DNA from: Thermoplasmata archaeon
GTDB lineage: Archaea; Thermoplasmatota; Penumbrarchaeia; JAEHCK01
Length of the DNA stretch: 64,000 bases
Reading direction: 5' to 3'
Assembly: GCA_020696345.1 (NCBI GenBank)
Contig: JAEHCK010000007.1
Span: forward strand, 1-64,000
Shown one piece after another: positions 38,421 to 47,500 of this stretch. Every line of letters starts with the position of its first letter. Position 1 is the stretch's first letter. Made by a program: the position numbers and the translations under genes. The notes beneath the pieces were generated by a model. It searched no databases and was not told the origin of the DNA. It saw nothing but the letters and a program-made list of their open reading frames with translations.

Positions 38421-38906
38421 TTATTTAGATTTCTCATGATAATCAATAAATATCGAGCATTTATAACATAACATAGCCTTTAACTCAGAAATTAATAATT
38501 CACCTGATTCATTATCAAGATTTTGTATTGATGTTATAATCTTATTAACGTCGAAAGAAATATCGACTTGCTCACATGATCTTAAAAATGCAGTAACTCC
38601 CGTTGTTATAGCTCGTAATGAATCGTTATCTAGCATACCACATGCATGTTTATAAATCGCTTCGCCTAAGTGCTCTTTTGCTTGCTTTGGTGTTTGTAGA
38701 GCTTTTATTAATGTAAATTCTGGGTTACTTTTACGTTTACTCTTCAATCCACCAATACGCCCAAGATCACTTGGATCAAACTTACCACTATGTAGTACAC
38801 AGCGTGGTTTTTTCATGCTCTGGGTTTCTTTTAGTGCTCTCGCATTACACTTGCGTAACTCACCTGTTGTATGATCCTTTACCAACTCTTCGCAAAACAT
38901 CCCCAT
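38421..38906 (-). CDS. Phage/plasmid-type hypothetical protein with Cys-rich N-terminus
   Basis: It begins MFCEELVKDHTTGELRKCNARALKETQSMKKPRCVLHSGKFDPSDLGRIGGLKS, with cysteines and a Gly-rich basic turn commonly seen in phage accessory proteins; the remaining ~95 residues are helical. No catalytic motif is apparent. It lies beside the MITE in the AT-rich island. Two short fold-backs (AGAGGGAT/AGCCCTCT) lie between 38300 and 38380. Confidence 0.55.
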   Translation of the reverse strand: MGMFCEELVKDHTTGELRKCNARALKETQSMKKPRCVLHSGKFDPSDLGRIGGLKSKRKSNPEFTLIKALQTPKQAKEHLGEAIYKHACGMLDNDSLRAITTGVTAFLRSCEQVDISFDVNKIITSIQNLDNESGELLISELKAMLCYKCSIFIDYHEKSK

Positions 38907-39328
38907 TTTATCAATCCTAAATCCTATTCAATTAAAGCTATATCGTTAAGTATATCACCTTAATAGCTTAGATGTGTTACCATTTATATGATTAGTGCTA
39001 CCGATATCATGAGTTTTGAGGGTGTGCCAGTGCCTTGAGATAATGATATTCCCCAATATCGTTTACTGTAGGTTTAACCTATTACGGAAAGAATATCATG
39101 CTGGAACATTTGATTTGCTACCCTTTTTAGGCTATTTATGAACATTAACCACGGCCTTTTTAGGTATCTGGCCATGACATTAACCAACATTAACCACGAT
39201 CAACCACGCTGTTTTTGGTTGATGTTTGACCGGTGTCCAGTCAATATAAAAAAGAGTAAATAATAACAATAACCACATAAAATCAATATCATATATAAGA
39301 GATTAATAGCTCAAAAAAAGATAGAAAA

Positions 39329-39353
39329 AAGAAAGAAGGGGGTAAAAACCCCC
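39329..39353 (-). terminator. Poly-purine tract with GGGGGT...ACCCCC hairpin
   Basis: GGGGGTAAAAACCCCC at 39338-39353 follows AAAAAAGAAAGAA. Read on the minus strand the hairpin is followed by a T/C-rich tract, as a terminator for the gene pair starting at 40478 would be. A very similar purine tract plus GGGG..CCCC hairpin is at 40778. Other parts of 38907-39536 contain ACCACG-type short repeats near 39140-39220 and no gene. Confidence 0.45.
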
Positions 39354-39536
39354 GAACAAGTATCTTTAATATATGATATGTTCATTTTGATATTCTTAAG
39401 TTTACAACTAAAAGTTTGGGGTGTATTGTAATAAGAGCAATTGAGTATCTTGTGATGGCCGTCCCCTACCTGCTCGGAACGCTTAATTTAGTTCTATCAA
39501 TATATTAGATACGAATAAATTATGTTTAATTTAATT

Positions 39537-39917
39537 TTAAATGATTTCAATAGTTGTATTAGCTATATTTGATATATTCATATCATCTGAATCTTGCAGA
39601 ATATAACGGACTTGCACATAAGTAAACCATCTTCCTTTTTCTTTCATATTATAATAATCGGTAATATGAACATCATTCCAATGAAATTCATGAATATCTT
39701 TATTCCATAATATAATATTAAAATGGGGATCTCCTGGATGCCAATTCATAGTAGAGAGTATCGATGGGTCATCAACTTTCTTAGATGTCATTTTATATCC
39801 TGTTAATACAATAGCCTTTCCAGTATTATTTGTTACTTTGAAAATAATATGAGCGATCCCCTTCTCAGGAACTTTCTTTTTCGACCAGCTTATTGTTATA
39901 TTTAATTCTGTTTTCAT
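39537..39917 (-). CDS. Unknown beta-rich protein downstream of the endonuclease-like gene
   Basis: The 126 residues look like an immunoglobulin-type beta sandwich (MKTELNITISWSKK, AHIIFKVTNNTGKAIVLTGY, RWFTYVQVRYILQD). No signal peptide or recognisable family. GGAGAGG lies six bases before the ATG at 39917; the track TTG at 39932 is inside that site. It is paired with the gene just upstream. Confidence 0.6.
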   Translation of the reverse strand: MKTELNITISWSKKKVPEKGIAHIIFKVTNNTGKAIVLTGYKMTSKKVDDPSILSTMNWHPGDPHFNIILWNKDIHEFHWNDVHITDYYNMKEKGRWFTYVQVRYILQDSDDMNISNIANTTIEII

Positions 39918-39932
39918 ATCATTCCTCTCCAA

Positions 39933-40478
39933 CTAATAACTTAATATTTGCGTTTTCTCCATTATTTTCTTCAGGATTTCTTCCATATGTTTCTTAAGTA
40001 AATATTTATCATTATCGTTTCTCTTATCATCACCCATTTTCCTTCTTTCTACAATATCCTTGAAATCCTCATATGATAATAATGTAATATTAAATAATCT
40101 AGATTTCTCAATTGCACCTGGGGAAAATCGAAGCTTTGAAACAATAATACCCATATCAACTTGATGAGCAAGTTTCAATGGAATGAAATCTAGTATGAAT
40201 TTATTAATTTCTTTACTTCTAACATTTCTATCCAAATCTTTACATTCAATATAATATCTAATATTAATTTTTTCGATTTCTCTTTTAATTATATAAATAT
40301 CACATTTTCCGCCAAATAATGGTTCCTCAGGATTAGGGTGTGTATCCCAAATTTCTATTAGTAACTTCCTAACATCATCCCTAAATTTTTCACCTATACA
40401 ATTTCGACATAGCCCTTCACGAACTTCTTTATTTGTACAATCCTTTTTATAACCTTCACAAATATTTATTTCTACCAT
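39933..40478 (-). CDS. PD-(D/E)XK restriction-endonuclease-like protein
   Basis: An N-terminal cysteine cluster (CEGYKKDC ... GLCRNC) suggests a zinc finger. The core reads GGKCDIYIIKRE, RYYIECKD and LAHQVDMGIIVS, the D...E-x-K...Q order of Mrr/archaeal-type endonucleases, followed by SPGAIEKSR and a LLSYEDF strand seen in restriction-related proteins. Start at 40478 or a GTG at 40487. AT-rich, in the accessory island; no methyltransferase partner in the window. Confidence 0.7.
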   Translation of the reverse strand: MVEINICEGYKKDCTNKEVREGLCRNCIGEKFRDDVRKLLIEIWDTHPNPEEPLFGGKCDIYIIKREIEKINIRYYIECKDLDRNVRSKEINKFILDFIPLKLAHQVDMGIIVSKLRFSPGAIEKSRLFNITLLSYEDFKDIVERRKMGDDKRNDNDKYLLKKHMEEILKKIMEKTQILSY

Positions 40479-40753
40479 ATTTTTCACTTACATTTACCTT
40501 TAGAAGAAATTAATATTTATATTTCATTTTGAATTTCTTAAATACTGCACATTCGAAGCGGGCACACTGCCTCTAATATCTTTCGCTCGTCGCCAAGTCA
40601 CTTATATATATTAGCATTAATAAAGTATATGTATGCTATAATACCCCATATAAATATACTGGGCATGTTAGTATATCCCCACCACCTTATCTACCACCAA
40701 ATAAATACAACAATATGTTTTCCCTTTTTCAATGTTTTATTATAAAAAAAACG

Positions 40754-40792
40754 ATAGAAAAAAAAGAAAAAAAAAGAGGGGAATAAATCCCC
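40754..40792. terminator. Poly-purine tract plus GGGG-AATAAAT-CCCC hairpin
   Basis: CGATAGAAAAAAAAGAAAA precedes GGGG (40778) and CCCC (40789). It resembles 39310-39353, so the endonuclease-like pair lies between two related elements. The 40479-40968 gap also holds AT-rich sequence and no other gene seen. Confidence 0.45.
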
Positions 40793-40968
40793 AAACACAA
40801 ATGTATAATAATCAATAACCTTATACCCTATCAATACGAATATATGAAAAACCTCTACTTTTTAGAGGATTCATTATTATGCCAGGTTATATTCTTCAAT
40901 GTGATGACAGTTGAATTCGTATCAAATATTGGAGCTATCTGGCAAATAAGATTTAAGGAGGAAGACCC

Positions 40969-41118
40969 TTGGCTGAAGGAAGATGTATGAAATGTCGTAA
41001 ACAGGTAGAGATCAAAGATGGTAAAGAAGTAGTGACCAAGAACAAGATGCGAATGTTAAAAGGCAAATGCCCGGTCTGCGGCACTACGGTCAACCGAATA
41101 CTTGGTAAGGCGAAATAA
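40969..41118 (+). CDS. Small zinc-ribbon protein (DUF5679-like), TTG start
   Basis: Absent from the ORF track because it has 49 codons. The frame reads MAEGRCMKCRKQVEIKDGK ... LKGKCPVCGTTVNRILGKAK, a C-x2-C/C-x2-C zinc ribbon found as a short stand-alone protein in archaea. AAGGAGG lies seven bases before the TTG start, strong support for translation. It is followed by imidazolonepropionase, which also has a TTG start. Confidence 0.88.
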   Translation: MAEGRCMKCRKQVEIKDGKEVVTKNKMRMLKGKCPVCGTTVNRILGKAK

Positions 41119-41230
41119 AGGTAGTTACAAAATAAAAATAATATGTACGATCGATTACGTAAACCCTAACTTGCAGTTTTTAATCTAATTAATTAATACC
41201 AACGTTATTCTAGAACTTGGGGGTAATGTT

Positions 41231-42535
41231 TTGACTAGTGTAAGCTCACCAGAGATTTTATTAAAGAATATTGCCGAGCTTATCACCATGGCACCGGAGA
41301 ACATAGATAATAATAAACCAAGAACCGGAAAGGATATGGGAAAGCTTGGTAATATTACCGACGGCGCCGTGGCAATCGGGAATGGTAAGATCATTTGTGT
41401 GGGTAGTACACGTGACGTTCTTGGCCAACTGGACCTGTCGGCTAACACATCGGTTATCGATTGTACTGGAAAGACAGTATTACCCGGTTTTGTGGATCCG
41501 CACACACATTTGATATTCTCGGGCAGCCGAGAATCCGAGTTAACATTAAAATTGGAAGGTAAAACGTATATGGATATCCTTCAAAGCGGTGGTGGAATAC
41601 TAAAAACGGTACATGCAACTCGAAATGCATCTTTGGATGATCTGCTCGTGGAGGCAAAAAAACGTTTGGATATCATGCTCGAGCATGGAACCACGACCCT
41701 GGAGGCAAAATCCGGCTACGGTCTCTCTGAGGATTCCGAATTGAGATCATTACAAGCTATCAAGGATTTGGGAAATATTCATGTTATGGATATTGTTCCA
41801 ACTTTTTTAGGGGCTCATGCACGACCACCTGAACTTCCGGATGATCCGGATAGATACATTGACTTGATAATTTCAGACATGTTGCCCAATGTCGAACAAA
41901 GGCGTTTGGCGGAGTTTTGTGATGTGTTTTGTGAGGAGGGTGTATTCTCTGTGGACCAGTCAGAGAGATTATTGAGAAGTGCGAAGGATCATGGTTTAAA
42001 ACCAAAATTACATATAGATGAATTTGTACATTTAGGAGGCGCAAAACTGGCTGCAACGCTCTGTGCAACGTCGGCTGACCATTTAATGATGACCTCGGAC
42101 GATGACCTGTCTGCCATGGCAGAGGCGGGTGTGATCGGCGTATTACTGCCCGGGACGCCGTTTGCACTCATGGAAAAGGAGTACCCAAATGCTCAGCGGA
42201 TGCTCGAACTTGGCGTGCCAATTGCTCTTGCAACCGATCTCAACCCAAACTGCATGACAGAATCTATGCAGTTCATAATATCTATTGCATGTTACAATAT
42301 GAAATTACTACCTGCGCAAGCGATCACGGCGGCAACCATCAATGCCGCACACGCCATTGATCGGGCAGAGCTGGTGGGCAGTCTTGAGGTTGGAAAACAG
42401 GCAGACATGATCATACTCGATGTGCCGAACTACCAGCATATCCCATATCATTTTGGCATCAATCATGTAATAAAAGTGATCAAGAAAGGCAAACTGGTTG
42501 TTGATAAATACAAAATCCGAAGTTCGAATATCTAA
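41231..42535 (+). CDS. hutI: Imidazolonepropionase
   Basis: Third step of histidine degradation: 4-imidazolone-5-propionate to formiminoglutamate. An amidohydrolase with VDPHTHLIFSGSRESE metal motif, LEAKSGYGLS, KLHIDEFVHLGGA and ATDLNPN; 434 residues is a little above the usual 405-420. TTG start behind TGGGGGT. No other hut gene lies in the window. The last codons (KIRSSNI) are written in a dispersed repeat whose other copy is at 62353, so the original C-terminus may have been replaced. Confidence 0.95.
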   Translation: MTSVSSPEILLKNIAELITMAPENIDNNKPRTGKDMGKLGNITDGAVAIGNGKIICVGSTRDVLGQLDLSANTSVIDCTGKTVLPGFVDPHTHLIFSGSRESELTLKLEGKTYMDILQSGGGILKTVHATRNASLDDLLVEAKKRLDIMLEHGTTTLEAKSGYGLSEDSELRSLQAIKDLGNIHVMDIVPTFLGAHARPPELPDDPDRYIDLIISDMLPNVEQRRLAEFCDVFCEEGVFSVDQSERLLRSAKDHGLKPKLHIDEFVHLGGAKLAATLCATSADHLMMTSDDDLSAMAEAGVIGVLLPGTPFALMEKEYPNAQRMLELGVPIALATDLNPNCMTESMQFIISIACYNMKLLPAQAITAATINAAHAIDRAELVGSLEVGKQADMIILDVPNYQHIPYHFGINHVIKVIKKGKLVVDKYKIRSSNI

Positions 42536-42800
42536 ATTCTAAACAAGCAAAAAAAATATTGATTTTTCAAATATTCTTTTTTTGCTATAACTTAGAATTC
42601 CTTTAATCAATTATTAAACCAAACGGAATTCTAACCCCAAATCCGAAATTCCAAATAATAATTTCACAAACCTTAATCTTGTTTGAAATTTAGATACTAG
42701 TTTTTGTTTAGAATTTAGGGTTTAGGATTTAGAGTTTTAAAATAATAACTGGTTAAATCATCATTTTCACATTATCCTACGAAAATTTGGAGATGAACCA
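42511..42800. repeat. Dispersed ~285-bp repeat, copy 1 (overlaps hutI end)
   Basis: The left end AAAATCCGAAGTTCGAATAT and the right end AGTTTTAAAATAATAACTGG...ATCCTACGAAAATT both recur at 62353-62612. CTAAATTCTAAAC and its exact complement GTTTAGAATTTAG face each other inside. The following 42801-43067 is AT-rich with GTCAAAATTCAT/ATGAACGAATTTTGA fold-backs. Confidence 0.9.
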
Positions 42801-43067
42801 TAAAATTAAACTAAGTTTCATTAGATGTTTTCGGTAAACGATATCGAGGCTCGACGTCAAAATTCATAACTTAAATATATGAACGAATTTTGAGGTCTAG
42901 ATTAAACTTGAAGAGTTTTATCTTGTATCGTCAGACGGTTTCGGCTAACGGTTTTTTCCAACCTCCGGATTCGGTCCATTATCATTTTATCTTTGTCTAT
43001 TAAAAAATTCTTATTAAAAAAATGATGATTTATCAATATAGAGCTTTTTGAAACTGCCGAACATATA

Positions 43068-43280
43068 ATGGAATCTCATCCATTAACCTGTCCACTATCC
43101 ACAACTGTAAAGGAGGTTTTGGATAAAATGATTGCATATAGTGATTTTCATCTTGCCATTGTAACACCAGGTAACAATGAAATCCTTGGTGAAGTCACAA
43201 TTCATGAAATAGTAAGAAGGTATTATGAATCTATAAAATCGTTTTGTAAAACTTGTAAAAAAGACAGTGATATAATATGA
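43068..43280 (+). CDS. Single half-CBS domain protein
   Basis: The 70 residues match one CBS repeat (HPLTCPLSTTVKEVLDKM ... LAIVTPGNNEILGEVTIHEIVRRY) and end with a CKTCKK cysteine pair. A CBS repeat usually includes an M-T/S-x-x-P start; here the frame opens upstream to a TGA with no ATG, GTG or TTG, so the ATG at 43068 is accepted. The stop overlaps the antiporter ATG as ATGA, so it is probably co-translated and may regulate the transporter as a separate subunit. Confidence 0.72.
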   Translation: MESHPLTCPLSTTVKEVLDKMIAYSDFHLAIVTPGNNEILGEVTIHEIVRRYYESIKSFCKTCKKDSDII

Positions 43281-44473
43281 TAGAAATAGGTCCATTTTTA
43301 TTCATTGGCACAGTAGTAATCTTTGGTTTCTTATTAGGCAAAGTTACACAATGGGTTAGATTAACCTCTATTGTAGGTTACATTATTGCTGGTATCATCA
43401 TAGGTCCCTTAACACATTTGATCGTTTTACCACCTGATGCAGGTAATCTTATTGTAAATTTTACTCTAGCTATTGTGGCTTTTATTATTGGATTAAGTTT
43501 TTCAAAAGCATTCATAAGACGCACGGGAAAAATGGTTGTAAAAATAACAATTGTGGAATCGTTAATCACATTCGTGGCAGTTACCTTGGGAGTTTATATA
43601 TTAACCTGGAATCTTCCAATTGCATTAATTCTTGGAGCATTAGGACCAGCAACCGCACCTGCAGGTACTATGGCAGCTATTCATGATTGTAAAGCAAGAG
43701 GCAATTTAAGTCGTATTACAATTGGCGTTGTGGGTCTTGACGATGCAATAGCAGTTATTATTTTTGTGATTGGCTTAGCTACAGTTAGATTACTTATAGG
43801 TGGTGGTTTGTCATTATTGCTGATTCTCGAAATTATTTTTATGGAGATTGGGGTTGCAATTTTTCTGGGAATACTTATGGGAACCGTACTAGCTTATACG
43901 ACAAAAATTCTCAAACATAAAGAAGATATATTTATAATAGCAATAGGGGCTATTTTACTTTGCGCCGGTATCGCTGAGATGATAGGTGCTTCATCTATTC
44001 TGGCATGCATGCTATTAGGTGTTGCTTTTATAAATATATCCCCCAGATCAGGACGAACGATCAATAGGTCGATAGAAGGAATAATTGCTCCAATTTTTGT
44101 TGTTTTTTTCGTGGTTGCAGGCTTAGAACTCAGACCTGAACTATTAATTCCCGCAGGGGTTTTGGGAGTGGTTTACATCATTAGTAGGATTATTGGTAAA
44201 TATAGTGGGGCAAATCTTGGCAGTAGATTTGCTAAAGTTGAACCTAAAGTTCAAAAATATTTAGGGTTCGCTTTACTTTCACAAGCAGGTGTTGCAATAG
44301 GCTTAGCGCTTCTAGTAAGCCATGAACTTGCAGGTTTAGAAGGTGGAGTTTATCTTGGTGCATTGGCTATAACAATAATTACCGCAACGACGGTGGTATT
44401 TGAAATAATTGGACCAATAAGTTTACGATTTGCAGTTACAAAAGCTATGGAGGTGCCAAAGAAAGTAAAATAA
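43277..44473 (+). CDS. CPA2-family cation/proton antiporter
   Basis: This 398-residue polytopic protein (about 12 segments) of the KefB/NapA type has the paired aspartates in VVGLDDAIAVIIF, the marker of electrogenic CPA2 antiporters, and the core helix GALGPATAPAGTMAAIHD. No TrkA-N or KTN regulatory domain is fused; the CBS protein upstream may stand in for it. Ion specificity (Na+ or K+) is not visible. Confidence 0.9.
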   Translation: MIEIGPFLFIGTVVIFGFLLGKVTQWVRLTSIVGYIIAGIIIGPLTHLIVLPPDAGNLIVNFTLAIVAFIIGLSFSKAFIRRTGKMVVKITIVESLITFVAVTLGVYILTWNLPIALILGALGPATAPAGTMAAIHDCKARGNLSRITIGVVGLDDAIAVIIFVIGLATVRLLIGGGLSLLLILEIIFMEIGVAIFLGILMGTVLAYTTKILKHKEDIFIIAIGAILLCAGIAEMIGASSILACMLLGVAFINISPRSGRTINRSIEGIIAPIFVVFFVVAGLELRPELLIPAGVLGVVYIISRIIGKYSGANLGSRFAKVEPKVQKYLGFALLSQAGVAIGLALLVSHELAGLEGGVYLGALAITIITATTVVFEIIGPISLRFAVTKAMEVPKKVK

Positions 44474-44597
44474 TCAAGAACTCTTTTTAAGATCAGGACC
44501 CTTCAGTTTTTTTAGGTTCCGAACCTTTGTATGTTGTTTCAGATTGTTCTGATGTTTGTGATGGTTCCGGTTGCTCACTTTGAGCTTGACAAACTTG

Positions 44598-47500
44598 TTA
44601 TTGTTCATCTTGTTTTGGTTTTACAGTTGTTTGAGGAGTTGAAGGTGTAGTACCCATACCTTCCGGTGCTTGTACTGTTGCAGGCTCGGAAATATCTTCG
44701 GGTGGCAGATCGATATCCGGCGGCAATTGAATGTCTGGTGGCACTTCTACTTCTACATCTGTCGGTTGTGCCTGTTCTGCCGCCAGTGCAGGTGTCGTTG
44801 TCGTGCCTGTACTTGTACTTGTACTTGGTTGAACTTCTGTGGCTGTTGCTATGGTGGGTGCGGGCATCAATTGCGGCAATATTGGCTCGATGTCTGCTGG
44901 CAGCTGTGGTGTGGCTCCAGGTGTACCCGTACCTGCACCAGGTTGCGCGTCACCACTCACCGGTAAGCCGGGTGTGGCGATCCCTAATTTTACCTCCAGA
45001 TCATAAAACTCGCGTTCTACTGCCAATGCCTGGTCAGGTTCGAACAACTTGCTTCTAATAGAACTAACTTGGTCCTCATAACCGGCAGTGTTCATCGTAT
45101 CCAATTTGGTAGAAACATGTTGTAATTTTGAAATGTTTGAATTAAATACAACAAAAGCCTTTAGAAACATATCTTTATTTGATAGATATAATGTATCAAG
45201 CCGCGTGACATTGTACCCTTCTTCTTTCCAGGTGTTCAATTGGTTAAAAAATGCCTGTATTTTTTCTTCTTCACTGGCATACGATTGTAATCTAGCCACT
45301 TCGGTGGGCGGTATATAGGTTTGAAATGTATCTGGCATACCCATACCCGCTGTCGTTCTTGGCTCGCTCAAGATCTCGCCTTCAAGAACCTGGGATGCCT
45401 GCGCCTCGGCGGCCACCTCTTCGATCAATTTACGTTCACGATCCTTGGAACGGCGAAGCACCAAGAAAATTACCACAAACATCACGATAATGACCACGAT
45501 GATCATGATCACCCACAATAGAAGACCTGTCGTGGCACTGGTCTCCTTGGAGGCGGATTTGCCCTGGGTAACCTCGAATGGCCCACGGATAACTTCGTTT
45601 AAATTGCCTTCACTATCTGCGGCCCTTACCATAATGTAATACTGACCATTCTGTAGTTCATCGGTTATCCAGATAGCTTTATAATTATCACTGCCATCAG
45701 TTGATTTCGAAATTGTACCGATGCTTTCCCAGGTTTCATTATCTTTTGAGTAATAAAAGGATATGGTATTCAAATCGTTCTCGAGATCGATCACTCTGAC
45801 CACGATATTCTGGCGTACTTCAATAAAATCATTTACATTGGGTGAAATGAATTCGATCCTTGGCGGATTGTTCTCGTTATTATGGACCGTAATATAATCG
45901 TCAGAATCATCTGTGCCTTCAAGATCTGTCTTGTCCCGTGCACTTGCCCGGAGCCAGTATATATCATCAGGTGCCGTAGTAGTATCCCATGCGATCTCAT
46001 AATATAATCCTATTTCGTGCAGGTCACCCGAATTGTCATAATCGATCTGAGTCCAGGTTTGCTGGTTATTTGAATAATAGAATCTGACACCATTTGCATC
46101 AAGATTGTTCTCAAGATCAAAAACTGTTGCGTTCAGAGTTATTGTTCCTTTCATCTCACCGGAATTTGGACCGAGCAAGGTAACCACCGGCGCATTATTT
46201 GGATCATTGTGGATAAAGAAATAATCTGATTCGGCAAAACCCATCGCATCTTCAAGGTCGGTTGCCTCGACTCTCATCCAATATTTACCGTCCGGGAGTT
46301 TAGTGGTATCCCAGGAAAGCTCATAGATGTTCTCGCCCTCTGAAGACGAAGGTGTAGGTGTCTCCACATTTGAAATGACGGACCAGTCTTCTTGATTTGT
46401 TGAATAAAAGAACATTACACCCTGTTTATTGATGTTTTCTTCCATGTCATAAGCGAACACCCGCGAATTAAATGTGCCGTTGATATACTGGCCCAGTGTT
46501 GGTGATAAGATCTTGATGGTTGGTGGGTTGTTAGGTAAATTATGAATTATTACCGGTTCATCCAGGACATCCCAGCTGTGTAAAAGTGTTTCATCCGATA
46601 CCGAAACGTTCAACCAATATTTGCCGTCCGTGACATGCTCGGTGGCCCAAATGAAGGTATAATATTCTTTATTAGCCTCCGTGGGTTTTGGTGAATTGCC
46701 CAGAAAATGCCATACCACCTTATCTTTTGAGAAATAGAAGAAAACCCCATTATGGTCGATGTTATCTTCCAGATCGCGTACACGAGCGGTTATCACCTGT
46801 GTTTTTTCCAGGATCTTCCCTGGTTTTGGAGAGACAATATCGATCGCGGGCGCGTTCATGGCGTTATTATGTACTTTGAACTCGATGATCTCGCTTGCAT
46901 TCGTGAGTCCTTCGGTATCATTTACGAAGGCCATTAATCGATACCAGAAATCTGGTACGGTTGTTGTATCCCATGTTATGGAGTATACCTCGATACCCGA
47001 AGTGTTTACTTCGGGTAACTGGTCGTTACCTATTGCCATCCAGTTATCCAAACCATCATCAACCGAGAGATAGAATGTGACGCCGGAAGCGTTGATGTCA
47101 TTATCAAGATCAGACGCTATTGCACGTAACGATACAGTGCCCGCCAACTCAGGTACGCCTGGGATTGGAAGAATAATAATGCTTGGCTCACGGTTAGGGT
47201 TGTCGATCGTAACATTGATAATTTTCTCTACCTCGAAACCATCCAGATCGTTGGCATTAACCTTCAACCAATATTCCCCATCGAAGTATGTGGTAGTGTC
47301 CAGAAATACGCTGTAAACATCTGATTTACCCGAGTGTATAATATCTATTAATTCCCAAACTGTTTTATTATGGGATACATAAAACTGGATACCTTTGGAA
47401 GTATTGATCCCACCACCTATTGTATCCAATCCGGAATCTATAACCAGCGATTTGATCTCGATCTCGCCTTCTATACTTTCACCTGCAATAGGGTTTTGAA

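Noticed and set aside
37538-40478. Complete provirus or plasmid integration
   Set aside because: No integrase, replication gene or att-type repeats surround the AT-rich island; only a MITE and accessory genes are seen.
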